Positions 25,064-37,603 of a stretch of 64,000 nt of DNA are shown piece after piece. The position numbers and the translations under genes are program-made. The DNA lies in contig NC_058137.1 in assembly GCF_011075055.1 (NCBI RefSeq), forward strand, positions 1,488,001 to 1,552,000. The letters run 5' to 3'. The notes beneath the pieces are model-generated. The model had not been told where the DNA came from. It did no database searches and worked only from the letters and a program-made list of their open reading frames with translations. Position 1 is the first letter of the stretch. Every line of letters starts with the position of its first letter. Origin of the DNA: Mangifera indica. Its lineage: Eukaryota > Streptophyta > Magnoliopsida > Sapindales > Anacardiaceae.

Positions 25064-27398
25064 ATGTCTTCTTCAGCTAACTCTACAGATTCTTCTATAA
25101 ATTCCAGCCTCAACTTCTCTTCCCCTTCACAGTTGATGGCCTCTTCTCAGTTTTTGAACACTATGGACAATTTTAACCAAGATAGAACTTTGATGAACTG
25201 GGGAGTTGGAGGAGGATTTTCTAACTTTTCAACTGCAACTTCTTCTTCTTTATCCTCTTCATTACCCATCTCCCCACCTCCTGTTTCTCCTTCTTCTTAT
25301 TTGTCCATCCCTCCTTCTGGGTTAAGCCCAACTGACCTCCTGGACTCTCCTGTACTTTTCTCCACTGTAAGTCTTCTTTACACGACCATTTAAACTTAAG
25401 TTTATTTGCTTGATATTTGTGATTTATCTGACTCTTTCTGTGTTGTGTTTGTTTTTCAAGATTCTTTCTTCACCAACAACTGAATCTTTTGGTGTTCAAA
25501 CCTTCAACTGGAACAATAGCCAGCAGCAGAGTAACAGGGCAGAGGGGAATAATAACTTCTTTGATTTCTCTTTTCAAAGCCAAACGATGCCGCCTTCTTC
25601 TGCATCTTCAGCCATCTTTCAGTCTTCCTCAAGCATTGTTTCGGTGAGCTTGGTATTTCACCTCAGTTATTGTTACTATTATTACGTGTTTAGCAAGAGA
25701 ATCTTTCGTCAGATTTGCTTTGTCAGTTTGATTGTCTTGCAAGTTATCCTGCTGAATTCTATATAATATAGTCGCCTATAGCCTTGCTTTCACTCTTTCA
25801 TTTGTCAGCTCTCATTTAAGAATTCAAATAAATCATATCACACGTAATACAAGCAATTTGTGTTGCCTTTTAACGTTAAAATAATAGGGGCCTTCAGAAG
25901 TTATCATGTGAAGGCAATTTCAAATAAATAGTTAAAGGGATATTTCATATTTTGACATGTTCAAATTGTTACAGGTGGACTCAGTTAAAAGGCAACATGA
26001 ATCATGGAACTTCAATAAGCCCACAAAGCAGTCTGATTTCTTAGTAGAAAACAGAGGACTCAAGTCAGAATTTGCACCAATTCAAAGCTTCTCCTCAGAA
26101 ATGGCCTCGTATCAAGCAAATGTTCAAAGTAGTGCTGCTGCTGGTGGTTACAGTCATTACCCTCAAACAAGTCAGTATACCAGAGAGCAAAAAAGATCAG
26201 AAGATGGGTACAATTGGAGAAAATATGGACAAAAACAAGTCAAAGGAAGTGAAAATCCTCGGAGTTACTACAAATGCACATTCCCGGATTGCCCAACAAA
26301 GAAAAAAGTTGAGAGATCATTGGATGGACAGATTACTGAAATAGTATATAAAGGAAGTCACAATCATCCCAGGCCTCAGTCTACTAGAAGATCATCCTCT
26401 CAGTCAATGCAACCCTCAACATGTGCCAACTCTGAAATATCTGATCAATCAGTTGGCGGGATGGGCAATACGCAGACTGAGTCTTTCTCTATGCAGGGTG
26501 ATTCTTCAGCCTCATTTGGAGAGGATGATTTTGAGCAAGGATCACCTACAAGTAACCCTGAAAGAGATGCTGACGAAAATGAACCCGACACCAAAAGATG
26601 GTAAGCTGGGGAAAGAAAATACTAAACCTGGTGATTTTATAGCATGGAAGTGTTTGTGGGTTCTGATTGTTATTGCTTTTGATTTTGCAGGAAAGGAGAC
26701 AGTGAAATTGAGGGTGCCGTTGGTACTGGAAGCAGAACTGTGAGGGAGCCAAGAATTGTAGTTCAAACAACAAGTGATATTGACATTCTTGATGATGGAT
26801 ATAGGTGGAGAAAATATGGACAGAAAGTAGTAAAGGGCAATCCCAATCCAAGGTGATTACCCATTTACTCTTTAAATTGTACATAATTTTTTCAGAAACT
26901 GTTATGAACTTTTTTTCTGATTGAAAGTTTTTCTTTATCTACAGGAGCTACTATAAGTGTACAACTACCGGCTGTCCGGTAAGGAAACACGTGGAAAGAG
27001 CATCCCATGATACAAGGGCTGTGATCACCACCTATGAAGGGAAACACAACCATGATGTTCCAGCTGCTCGTGGCAGTGGTTATTCGCTGCCTAGACCTTC
27101 GTCTAATAACACAAGCAGTAATGTGGCAATGCCTATAAGGCCATCGGTGACCGCTGTAGCCAATCATGCTAACCAATCAAGTTACTCTAACTCCTTTCAC
27201 AACACTAGGTTGCCAACATCAGGTAGTCAAACACAGTTCACCCCAGCAATGCTGCAGAACTCAGGGAGTTTTGGGTTTTCCGGATTTGGTAAATCAGCCG
27301 GCTCCTACTTGAATCAGACACAACATTCAGGTGCTGTGTTTCCCAGAGCCAAAGAAGAACCCCGGGAAGACTCATTCCTAGATTCATTCCTAAATTAA
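25064..27398 (+). CDS. WRKY33: WRKY group I transcription factor, WRKY33-like
   Basis: Exons 25064-25366, 25461-25643, 25975-26600, 26691-26852 and 26945-27398 give 575 residues. Two WRKY domains are complete. The N-terminal one, about residues 236-297, has WRKYGQK, the C-x4-C pair (CTFPDC) and H-N-H (SHNHP). The C-terminal one, about 400-460, has WRKYGQK, CTTTGC and KHNHD, and is split by the intron typical of the family after NPNPR. The N-terminal region is Ser-rich with a cluster of SP sites ([27 protein letters not shown]), the type phosphorylated by MAP kinases in WRKY33. The C-terminus ends [16 protein letters not shown]. Orthologues control defence against necrotrophs and camalexin genes in Arabidopsis. 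The ATG directly follows CTCTCTCTCTTGCAG, so a 5' UTR intron ending at the start codon is possible. Confidence 0.95.
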
Positions 27399-27957
27399 AA
27401 CAGCTAACTTCATAAGTGCACTTTAGCATTAAATTTTATCAATCATGTAAGAATTTTTTTATTTATATGAGGGTAGTGACCCTGTAAATTCTGGAACTGA
27501 TAGGTTGAGTTGTATTTGTTCATTTGTTAGAAGCTGCCTAAACTCAACAGTTTAGGCCTCATTTCACAGTAGAATCAGACTATAACAGGAGAAATTCTGT
27601 GTTCTTCATTTTTGGATATCACCCATCAAATAGGTGCATCTTAATGATCCTTTATCTCAAACCCTGTTGCAATATGAACAATCCAAAAACACTTGAAAAT
27701 TGCGAACATATTTGGATAAATCATTAAAAGAGACAACATTTTTCACCTTGGTTTCAAACGAGTTTACAAAATGTATACATTCTTTTGTCACTCTGCTACA
27801 TTCAACAACAAAAAATACAGACACCAACAACAGCTCAGACCTTCAGAAGATGGCTCTCTATACAACACAAATTTTTAGATAATGATACTTCTGTGCGACA
27901 AATGAAACAACAGATACAGAAAAAATCACAGAACCAAAGAGAGAGAAAGGGGCATAC
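27399..27957. other. Convergent 3' region between WRKY33-like and CASP-like genes
   Basis: The two genes converge here, so this stretch should hold both 3' UTRs. No other gene was seen; a 60-codon ORF at 27700 has no family signal. Confidence 0.6.
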
Positions 27958-29054
27958 TTAAATTTGAGATTGGGTTGTTAATCTATATCCTGAAATGAGA
28001 GCTGACAGTGCCAGTGCTATGAAAGCCAAGATTTCCATGCTAATGGAAGCTGCAAGGGAGTCTGTAAAAATATTGTCTCCTCCCTCTCTCATCCTATTTG
28101 TCATCGGAATAGCGGCCGATGCTGCTGATATCAACAAATAAGCTACAGTCTGTGACACAACCGACAAAAAATACAATCTCAAAATCCAGATATAAAGTTA
28201 AACATTACACAAAATTATATTAAAAGTAATGAATAAAAGTTGTTCATCAGATTCAACTTAAAGTTCAAGGAATCAAATTCTTTGTTTTAGTTGGATTCAA
28301 GAACATTAAATATATTGTTTCTGGAAACTCAAACATTAAGAAAAGTTCACCACTTTTCCAGATGCTACTGGGCCATCCTCCTTCCAAGATTGGCCCATCT
28401 GAACAATAAAATTCTTTTGAAAAATTACAGTTGGTGGCCATGGCCCATTCGCCAATTCCTCAATCTTATCATCTTCAACCTAGAATTTCAAAGCTTTTTT
28501 TTTTTTGCGTTTTTCTAGTTTATTCGGCAAAAGAATGAACTAAAGATTAGTCTAACCTGATCGCCGGAAAAATCGAACAAGGCCGACGTACGCGGCTGCA
28601 ACAATTGTTTGCCGGTAGACATCTCATACGAGTGACGCAGAGTCTGTCCTCCTGTATACAAAGTCGACAGAATTGCTATTGCCAGCACATACCTATAAAC
28701 AAATTTACCCAGAAACCAAAAAAAAAAAAAAATCAAAATCCATTAATAAATAATCCCAAAGAAAATGTTGAAACCTTGAGAACCAAATGGGTGTAATAAT
28801 TACCTGAACTCTTCGTATTCATCAAAATCTTTCCCATCGCCGTGTTTATTACTCACCATGACAATAAAAGCAATCAAAGAAAAGAATAAAGCCACTCCTC
28901 TCAAAGCCAGAGACCCTCTCTTCAACAAATCGTCCCTCCTCGACCGCCGGGTGATCGCGGAAACACCGGATGCCGGAGTCTGGCCCTCGACATCCATAGG
29001 TGGCGCCCCCACTGGCAGGGATGCCGCTTGATTCTTGTCATCTGAATTTGACAT
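27958..29054 (-). CDS. CASPL4B: CASP-like membrane protein, subfamily 4B
   Basis: Minus-strand exons 29054-28804, 28692-28557 and 28149-27958 join in phase to 192 residues. The start used is the first ATG after upstream stop-free leader (MSNSDDKNQAA); the frame extends further upstream but shows no conserved text there. The N-terminal 45 residues are polar and cytosolic, with a basic patch (TRRSRRDDLLKRG). Four hydrophobic segments follow: ALRGVALFFSLIAFIVMV, YVLAIAILSTLYTGG, TVAYLLISAASAAIPMTN, and ISMEILAFIALALSALISGY. The conserved Arg in the first and Asp-containing loop before the third fit the MARVEL-related CASP family. CASP proteins form plasma-membrane scaffolds for cell-wall modification; 4B members are poorly characterised. 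The gene next to WRKY33 in Arabidopsis is, as I recall, also CASPL4B. Confidence 0.92.
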
Positions 29055-32000
29055 AGTCGGCAAAATATTTAATACGCTGAATACTGGAATAATATCCGGA
29101 TTGGAAGTGAAATGAATGAGAGATAAATTCTGGATTCGGCTTAAATATAAGTTGAAAAAATTGAAGAAAAGAAAGAGGAACAAGAACTGTAGCGTTGAAT
29201 TTTATTACAGCAAGATCAGAAGAGAGGACAACTCAGCCTTGTTTGACACAAAAGGGATCTGCATTGGATGACTTGTAACTAACTTCAGTTAATACGGGCT
29301 TGATCCCAAAAGGCTATTGCTGCAAGGCTAACAGTTTATTGGTTGGGACCCAATTGAACCTTGTCATTGTCTTCATGGTTCGACTGCACTGTTTCAAGCA
29401 GTTTGAATCAGTCAGAACGCTTTGTACTCAGAAATTTGACTGCACTGTTTTGAGGGCGACAAGATTTACATAAAGATTGATACGAAGAAAATTAATAATA
29501 AAGGCTAAAGGACTTTTTCTCATTTGCGGTATGCTATTTTGTAGGTTTTTATCTTTTAATTTTAAAAACTTTATTTATTTATCTATAAATAATTAAAATT
29601 AATTAAATTTATTAGTTATATATTTTTTTAAACTCTAAAAAATTAAAAATTCTAAAGGAAAAAAACTATTTTTGAAAACTTGAATTAAAAAGAAATTATT
29701 ATTTTTTAGAGTTTAAAAAAAAATAAAATAAAATTTAAGTTTATTTTTAATATTAAATATAAAATAATAATTTTGTTCTTAAAACTAATAAATTTAATAG
29801 GATTTTCAAAGTTAAAAAATGAAAACTTGATAAAATAGTATACAATGGGTGGGAATAAATCCTTTGGCCGTATCTTGATATTTTGTAATAGTAACTCTAT
29901 ATTATATGTTAAATTTAAATAAAATATGATAAGATAACATTAATAATAAAATATAGATTATTAAATTATTTTTTTACTTTTCTAAACTAAACGCACTCTT
30001 AAGTGGATAATTATTTGAGGTAGTGTCTTTTGTATACGAGTTAAGTTTAAATAAAGATCAATTCAAATTCAGAATAATCAGTTTAAGATCAAACTTGACT
30101 TGTTCAAAATCAAAATAATAACCTCATAAAAGAATAAAAATCATTAGAGAAAAAAATGAATTATCATAAGAAAAGAAAAAGATTCATTGACAAAATGAAT
30201 TAAGATGTAACGATATTAACAAAACGTTGATCTTGAGTTAATTAAAATTCAGTTGATTCAAATTTAATAATTACCCGAATCTAAACCAGATCAATTTAGG
30301 TCCACCACTTTTGCCCAAACTAATGGTAAAGGGTCAATTTCAACTAATAAGATTGATTATTGTAATTGTCTTCACGTCTTTCCAACTTTCTAATCATCCA
30401 ATGTATATATTTTCTTCATTTTCAAGTGTTACAAAGACATTTTCGGAACAATTCCTAGGAACCTACCCAGAATACTACCCACTTTCCTACACAATAATAT
30501 AACTTGAGCATGCGGACTTTGATTTTTCTTGGTCAAGTCGACCCATCTGCCTTAGTTTTTTCATCTATGATAATGACTATAAATGATTTGAATTGTAATA
30601 TGTTTACTTCTTTCTCTCTATAATACAAAAAATAGCTTCACCAAACACAAACTTTTTAGAATTACCCTTATTGGATTTCTTAAAATTATGGTAAAATCAA
30701 ACAGATTTAAACTTGATTCGTTATCTAATTCAATCAAATTAAATTCAAACTAACATAATTTTAATAATTAAATTTGTCCAGTTTAAACTCGATCTATGAT
30801 TAACACTTATATTAGAGATCATCAACCATGTTTTTATCTTTTTTAATAATTTTTCCTCCTTTAATATTAATTTTTATATTTTTTACAAACAATAAATCTT
30901 TTAAGTCCCCCAAGCTCTTTAACTTCTCAATCATGTACAACGATTATACCCATCTCATCAAGAGATGGCTCTTTCAGGGGGTTATCTGTCAACATCCTTC
31001 CCAAACATTACCAAGCCGCTTATAAAGATACGCATCAATCAAACGACACCTTAAAATAAAGTCCAGACCAGAGGCTTTTCTGGTCCACCCTTTCAGCCGA
31101 TATCACAGCTGTGTTCTACTGTAGATGACAATGCACCAAATTGATCACGCACATGCCATCTCTAGGACCTTTATAACACAAACAAAATAACAGTGTACGA
31201 GGCTACGAGAACAATTGTCGCTCTTTTGGACATATGTTATCTCACACAAACAAACAAAGTATGTTCATTTATATTAGAATTATCATCAATCTCCAACCAA
31301 ACTAAACCCTATTAAAATTTTTTATTATTAAACTAAATTTTATTGGGATTTTTATTTTTAAAAAATCGATCACTTTTTAACCATATGCAATAAGCTGCTT
31401 AAACATTATTATCTTATTTTAATATGTCTTCGTCATCATATTCCAATGCTTTCCATCGTTCACCTATCTCAATCTCATGCAATAAAATAAGTTTCCAAGT
31501 CATTTCAATGGATTATTATATTACCGACGTATTTTCGATATTGCATAAGATATTGACAAATATGCAATGCTGTCCATATTAAGAAGTCCAGCTAAGTTTG
31601 ATGATGAACATGAATAAAATTATGCATGTCTTGTGCCTGTTACTGTTAACCGCCATAATTATAAGTAGGGTTACAGTAAGTCCCTTGCAAGCTACCCGCA
31701 GTCCTGGTTGGTGATGTTGATTATTGTCAAAATCGAGTTTAAATTTCTCTTTGATTTGTAATTTTGTGAGTTTTTGACTGGTCCAAATGTAAATCGATAA
31801 TTCTCATTCTAAACTCAGACTCCAGCCTCAAATTTCTAAATTTGTGGAATTTGTAGAAATTTAATCGAATCAAATTTAAACCCAATAATATTAAACTTGG
31901 TTTGGTTGGACTACAAATAAAAAAAAATCTATTTACTTATACGGGTAATTATGTGATACTCTTACAATATGAGCATCCAAACTAAAAGTGGATATGAACT

Positions 32001-32974
32001 GAGTTAAATCTAAATTTTTTTAACTTAAGTTTGATTTAAATTTATTAAATTAATATTAAAGATAGTTTACGTTCATTTTGAATAAAAATAATTTAATTAA
32101 AATTCGATTCAAATTTAACTCAAATTTATAACTTAAATAGTGATTCAAATTTTATGATTTAAATTTATAACCTATTGATAAAACTATATCATTTAATAAT
32201 TATTTAACAATTTGATTGAATCATGAGTCCAGTTTAAATCGAATCAAATTAAATTAAACTTTTTATAACTTAAATTTGATTTTATTTTTAAATATATTAA
32301 ACCTTCCAACTTAAAATTAATTTATATTTAAAATAAATAAATTTAAATTAAATCAAATCAAATCAAATTAAATTAATTACTATTTTTAAGTCTAAACCCA
32401 TTCGATTTCAATCTACCCTTAGCCAAAACCGACAAACATTATTTGTCGGGCGGTATAAAAGCAACTAGTCAATAGCGCCGTTGAATCGGGCGTCTATTAC
32501 TGCCGGGTGGGCCTCCATCCCACCTCTTTTGGCACTTTCTCTCATCTGGAAAACGTGTCACGTGCGGAACAATCGTAACTGCTAATATTATTATTCATTA
32601 TTTCTCAAGTCAAGACGTTTATCAATTAAATTTAAATTCCGTGATTAACAATAATTGGGTTTTGATAATCATTGTTATCCATTCCAGCGGTGTCACGTGT
32701 CATAATTCCCACCAAATTTTAGTGTATGTTAATAAATTCAACCGGCTTATCCTTCCACATCGTTTATCAACTAAACCAATCTAATTATGATAGGACTTTG
32801 AGGGATGCTCCCTCAAATTGATAATTGGAAAATAACTTGAATTAAAGCCAAATCAGCAATATAATTACACATTAATTATACGAATTAAAGTTGGAAACAA
32901 TAATGGCAAATATAGTAATTACGACGATACTCAAGTGCGAAATTATACGTCAAAAGAACATTTATTGCTTTCCT
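29055..32974. other. Long AT-rich spacer
   Basis: The first ~150 bases are probably the CASP-like leader and promoter. No coding sequence was recognised in the remaining 3.7 kb. It includes repeated 'AAATTTGAATTCAAATT'-type text at about 30030-30300, 30690-30800 and 31980-32400. A pair of G-boxes near the right end is listed separately. Confidence 0.5.
32559..32699. promoter_or_regulatory. Two G-box (CACGTG) elements
   Basis: CACGTG lies at 32559-32564 and at 32694-32699, both preceded by TGT (GTGTCACGTG and GGTGTCACGTGT), 135 bases apart. G-boxes of the ABRE type bind bZIP and bHLH factors. The next plus-strand gene starts at 33421, so these could belong to its distal promoter. The assignment is uncertain because a minus-strand ORF lies between. 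Confidence 0.45.
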
Positions 32975-33286
32975 TTATTGTCTTCCTATCCTTCCGCGTC
33001 GCTGACGGGCTAAACCGGTCACACTCACCGCGTTCGTCGCCAACTGTCGTTTTACTCTCCTTTTCCTACAAGTCTCCACAAGAGAACTCAACTCGGTTTC
33101 AGTCTGCGGGTTAAACTTCTCACTCGGTAAGCTCCCTTCTTCAATCATAGCCTTTCCATAAACACAACGCATGATCGCATGCTCTTCTTCATTAAAATGC
33201 TTTCCCGTTTTATCCCTGATATTTCTCACCGTTTTCCCATCTTCTCCTCTCTCCCCAAATCCAAAACCCTCATCGGAGCCAACCAC
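32975..33286 (-). CDS. Unrecognised small basic protein or gene remnant
   Basis: The open frame of 103 codons has codon composition more like a gene than like the surrounding AT-rich DNA, and a basic C-terminus (CRKRRVKRQ, RQRRGRIGRQ). I do not recognise the family. The first codon of this frame is GTG; the first ATG inside is at the IMRCVYGK stretch, giving about 66 residues. A stop lies a short distance upstream of the GTG in the same frame. It may be a short protein starting at the internal ATG, a last exon whose first exon lies to the right, or a decayed gene. Its 5' end is only about 135 bases from the divergent gene at 33421, so the two could share a promoter. Confidence 0.4.
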   Translation of the reverse strand: MVGSDEGFGFGERGEDGKTVRNIRDKTGKHFNEEEHAIMRCVYGKAMIEEGSLPSEKFNPQTETELSSLVETCRKRRVKRQLATNAVSVTGLARQRRGRIGRQ

Positions 33287-33420
33287 ACCTCTGCTCGCTT
33301 CTGCTCCCGCTAACTAATCTTTTTCATCCGTCAGTATATTTACAGGATAAAGGAGTTTTAGTTTCATTTGTTCAATTTTTTGGATTGATTTTTTTTTAGG
33401 AATTTTATTTTATACGAAAT

Positions 33421-35004
33421 ATGATGGAGCCCACCTTGGGGAAGCCTAGTTTTCTGAGGAATGTTCTGGTACGGCTGTTTCTATTCGGTGTTTTAATCAT
33501 AGTCGTTCGATTCGCTTACGTTGTTACCATCACCGGTGAATCATGCAATCTCGGTGACTTTTGTTTCCTTTCGTTGCCGGAAAATTTCAAACTTGTTGTT
33601 CCCAGTGCGGGTTCCAGAGTTTCGGTGATAGCTGCTAACAAAGTCATCGGATCTAATCAGGCGGGTCCCAGTGTTCAGGATCTGTACACCAGCAAAGAGT
33701 GGATCAAGGCCGTCCAATTTTACTCATCGGTTTTCCAGCGTCTGATTTCGGAAGGTTACCTTTATTCAAACGCTAAATCGTTGTGCGTGGAAACTCAGTA
33801 CGGCCAGGAAGTGTACGCCTTGAAAGAGATTGGAGTAGAGGACTCGATTGGAATTTTTCGGAAATCGTCGAAGCCGCTGGTAATTACCGGGGAGGGGCAC
33901 CGGATACCGTTCAAAAGTGACACCTTTGACTTCATCTTCGTCGGTGGGGCCAGACTGGACAAGTCGTCTAAGCCATTGGATTTTGCAGCGGAGATCGTAC
34001 GGACACTGAAACCCGAAGGGTTTGTGGTGGTCCATGTGAAGGCTAAAGATAGGTATAGTTTCATTTCATTTGTTGATTTATTCAATTCTTCCTGTAGAGT
34101 AGTGAAATCTCGTGATATAGATGGCATTGATTCGTCAATGCCTTATATTAGAGAAATAGTCTTAAGGAAAGAGACTGAAATTGAAAATGATATCACTCTT
34201 GGTCACGGGTTGAGGAGATTGAATCAGCCCGATGGCAATTCGGACATTAAGTGTTCGGTTCCTGGGTATAAACAAGAACTAGTCCGGAAGGCTGAACCAT
34301 TGATTCTCGAAGAGCCATTGAAGCCATGGATTACATTGAAGAGCAATATAAAGAATATAAAGTACTTAACAGCAATGGCTGATATAAGTTTCAAGAACAG
34401 ATATGTGTATGTTGATGTTGGAGCTCGGAGTTATGGGTCCAGTATAGGGAGTTGGTTTAGGAAGCAATATCCAAAACAGAACAGAACTTTTGAAGTGTAT
34501 GCAATTGAGGCTGATAAAACATTTCATGAAGAGTATAAAGTGAAAAAAAATGTTAAATTGTTGCCTTTTGCCGCTTGGGTGAGAAATGAGACCTTATCTT
34601 TTGAAATTAACCATGACCCAGGTAAGGAGGTCAAGGTAAGAGGTCGAGGAATGGGTAGAATTCAGCCTGTACAAACATCATTGTCTGATGGTGGTTTTGA
34701 TGGTGAAGTGGATATCATTCAGGGGTTTGATTTTGCGGATTGGTTGAAGAAGACTGTAACGGATAAGGATTTTGTTGTAATGAAGATGGATGTGGAAGGG
34801 ACTGAGTTTGATTTGATTCCGAGGTTGTTCAAAACTGGGGCAATATGTTTGATTGATGAAATCTTTCTTGAATGTCATTATAATAGGTGGCAAAGGTGTT
34901 GCCCTGGTCAGAGGAGTTCAAAGTATGAGAAGACATATGAACAATGTTTGAATTTGTTCACTTCTCTTCGAAAAAGTGGTGTACTTGTTCATCAATGGTG
35001 GTGA
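33421..35004 (+). CDS. Type II membrane protein with two methyltransferase-like domains
   Basis: One intronless frame of 527 residues starting ATG ATG. A hydrophobic anchor, about residues 14-37 (NVLVRLFLFGVLIIVVRFAY), is followed by a luminal part, typical of a Golgi or ER type II protein. The first domain (about 110-215) resembles a methyltransferase-11 fold: SLCVETQYGQEVYAL, then IPFKSDTFDFIFVGG and EIVRTLKPEGFVVVHV. The second (about 325-500) is FkbM-like: YVYVDVGARSYGSSIG, VYAIEADKTF, KLLPFAAW, MKMDVEGTEFDLIPRL, LIDEIFLECHYNRW. In the first domain the glycine-rich SAM loop is degenerate, so only the second may be active. Arabidopsis has a similar gene next to FBL3 as I recall (about At5g01710). 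The substrate is unknown; a glycan or cell-wall role is only a guess. Confidence 0.88.
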   Translation: MMEPTLGKPSFLRNVLVRLFLFGVLIIVVRFAYVVTITGESCNLGDFCFLSLPENFKLVVPSAGSRVSVIAANKVIGSNQAGPSVQDLYTSKEWIKAVQFYSSVFQRLISEGYLYSNAKSLCVETQYGQEVYALKEIGVEDSIGIFRKSSKPLVITGEGHRIPFKSDTFDFIFVGGARLDKSSKPLDFAAEIVRTLKPEGFVVVHVKAKDRYSFISFVDLFNSSCRVVKSRDIDGIDSSMPYIREIVLRKETEIENDITLGHGLRRLNQPDGNSDIKCSVPGYKQELVRKAEPLILEEPLKPWITLKSNIKNIKYLTAMADISFKNRYVYVDVGARSYGSSIGSWFRKQYPKQNRTFEVYAIEADKTFHEEYKVKKNVKLLPFAAWVRNETLSFEINHDPGKEVKVRGRGMGRIQPVQTSLSDGGFDGEVDIIQGFDFADWLKKTVTDKDFVVMKMDVEGTEFDLIPRLFKTGAICLIDEIFLECHYNRWQRCCPGQRSSKYEKTYEQCLNLFTSLRKSGVLVHQWW

Positions 35005-37603
35005 CCAGTATTGATTCCACACATTCTCTGTAATTTTTTCAAACCCATAGATTTTTTTTCTTGTACCTTTTTTGATTAAATTTTACAGTGAAAGTGTTAT
35101 AGGATGGTCTCTTTATAAACATTTCTTTTGTTGTAAGAATTGCAACTGCAAACGAAAATTTCATTACTCAAGTCTCCTTTGGTGGACAACTTATAGATAT
35201 CCGCAACTTTAATATGATTTGTTGTACTAGACTACTAGCAGTGTTATAGAACTATTAAGTAGAGGTGAAATTCTTTTAAGTGCTCTTATGAGGCTCAAAT
35301 TTCTTTGATCAATGAATGTTCCAGTTTGACATGGTTTACCCAAATGACTATTTTGATGAGTGGATGTTCTAATTTCTTTGTAGTTTTAGACACATCTAGT
35401 TTATTCAGAGTTAGACAAACGTATTTTGGTCTACTTGAATTATCTTTGCTTTGTAAAATCATCTAAATCTCCCCTATAAATATATGAAATTCTGTAGAAA
35501 TTTGCCATTCATAAGAGATATCTGCAGAGTTTCCAAGTGTAATATTTTCTTGGTTGATAAGAACAAAGGCTGGAAATTGCTTGGTGTTTGTCATTGTGTA
35601 CTTAAAGCACAACACTTTCAACTTTATTTTTCCTGCTAGATAGGTTTTCCACTTCATTGAATGAATAGATGTTTTTGTAAAGGAAGAGTACATAATTGTT
35701 TAACCAGTGAGTTACTATTGTAATTTGTTCTTGTGCCAAGAATTTTTCCGTAGTGTTAAGATTGACCTGGCATGATCAAGAAAAGTGCAGAGTTGAAAGT
35801 AGTACAAATATACCATATAAAGATAGGTGCTTGTTCTTGGTTAAAATGAGAGTAACAATAACTTCTGCAACTTTCAAGCAATTAAATTCTGACATGATGG
35901 TGTCAAACCTTCCTGAAAATTTTATTGTCACAGATTCAGACCCAAAGTGAGAAAATTTTTTGAGGAATGAAGAATCTTATGCAGAGCTGGGCATCAACCT
36001 ATTATATTATTTGATGCTGCATTATTTGTTTTGGTTGTTTCACAATTTTCTCTGTAAGGCACCATTTCAGGAGAGAATAAGCCACCTTTTCTATATAAAT
36101 TTCATGAATTTTCATTTACTTATTCTTCTTCTATGGAGAGGCTCCTTATGTTTTACTCTCTTCACTAGCTCATTACCTTTTCTATGGAAGAAGAGAAAAG
36201 AATTATATGATTACTTTGCGTCTCCTGGATTTGAACTCAAAATTAATGCTTTGTTCATGGTATTTATGAATTCAATGAAACTACAGTTTTCAACTTTCAA
36301 GGCATGTGGTATTTTATGATTTGTTGATTGAGCATTTCAATGTTCCAAGTTCATCTTAAGGATTTAAATGGAATTGAGAGTTTCAATGCTCAAATCAAGT
36401 TTAAGGCTGTTGGCTGCAATTTTTTAACAAAAAGAATGAACAAAGTTCCAAGAAGATATTGCCAAATGATATTTGTTTTTAAAGGGTCGTTTTAAAAATT
36501 AAAAATTTATTATTCTCAAGGAAATTCTTAGAATATATAATAATAAATACCTTTTTTATGAATGAAAAACTCAATATTGGGCTTCTGTGATATCATGTGG
36601 AAGTGAAATTTCTTTTTGCCCAAAAATTCAAAAAAAAAAAACAAAGAAACGATTATGGGGTAACTCAAATGAATCAAACTCAAGTTAAAATTTTAGTTTT
36701 ACTTGAGTTTAATTTATTTGTCATTCTAATAATACTATTTATTTTCACAATATTGTTTATTTTATCAATAATACTATTTATTTAATTGATAATTTTTAAA
36801 CAATTTTGTATATTAACTTGAACGAACTCAAATTCAAATAGGGTATTATAGGTTTAAGTTGACTATAAACTCGATTCGGTTATGATCAAATCCACCCATT
36901 AAGACAACTGGTGAAATAGTAAAATCATGTTGAAAATGATATTATCCAGTTCTTCACTGACGATTTGAGAATGAGATAATCCTGTCCTGTTAAACTTTTT
37001 TATATGAATCATTATTTAACACTTCATAACTGCTGCTTCCTCAACTTCCCAACTATCACTAATCTCATTATAAATAATATTATTTTTTATTATAAATAAA
37101 CAAATACATATTTATGGATAATAATAGCTTCAATTTAATTGTCTAAATAAAATTTATAGTTAAAAAATTAAAAGATAAAAAAGGCAAAATGGTACTTAAT
37201 AATAATGAGACCCTCTAATTGTGGGAGCGAAAAGAGCTCTTTTGACTTTACATGGTAATAGCTGAGCACGTCGAGAATTCAGAGGACAAAACAAAAAAAG
37301 AAAAACTCATGACAGAGAGATACGAACGAGGAACACGCCGTCTTTTATTCTTAAATTCACCAAAACATTTCATAATTTGTTTTTTTCAATCTTTCTTTCA
37401 AATTTTCATAATAATTAGAGAAACTTATAATTAAAATTAACCTGTTTCTGTTTCTAATGCCTTAATATACCAACCCCGTTATCTTGTTTTCTCCTCCTTT
37501 TCTCTCTTCATGCGCACGAACCCCTGTTTGTTTTCCTAGAAAAAAAAATTTTTTTTCCCGGAAAATAGCTGCGTATTGATAAGGGCTTAAGTGGGTTCTT
37601 AAC
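35005..37603. other. Spacer between methyltransferase-like and PP2C genes
   Basis: No gene was recognised. The first ~150 bases are probably 3' UTR. The longest ORF, 119 codons at 35960-36319, is rich in Phe/Leu/Tyr from AT composition and shows no family signal. The text near 36660-36900 contains more of the dispersed AT-rich 'TTGAGTTTAATTCAAA' type. The last ~150 bases are the likely PP2C leader. Confidence 0.5.

Noticed and set aside
35960..36319. 119-codon hydrophobic ORF
   Set aside because: Phe/Leu/Tyr richness follows from T-rich DNA; no conserved motif or clear gene structure.
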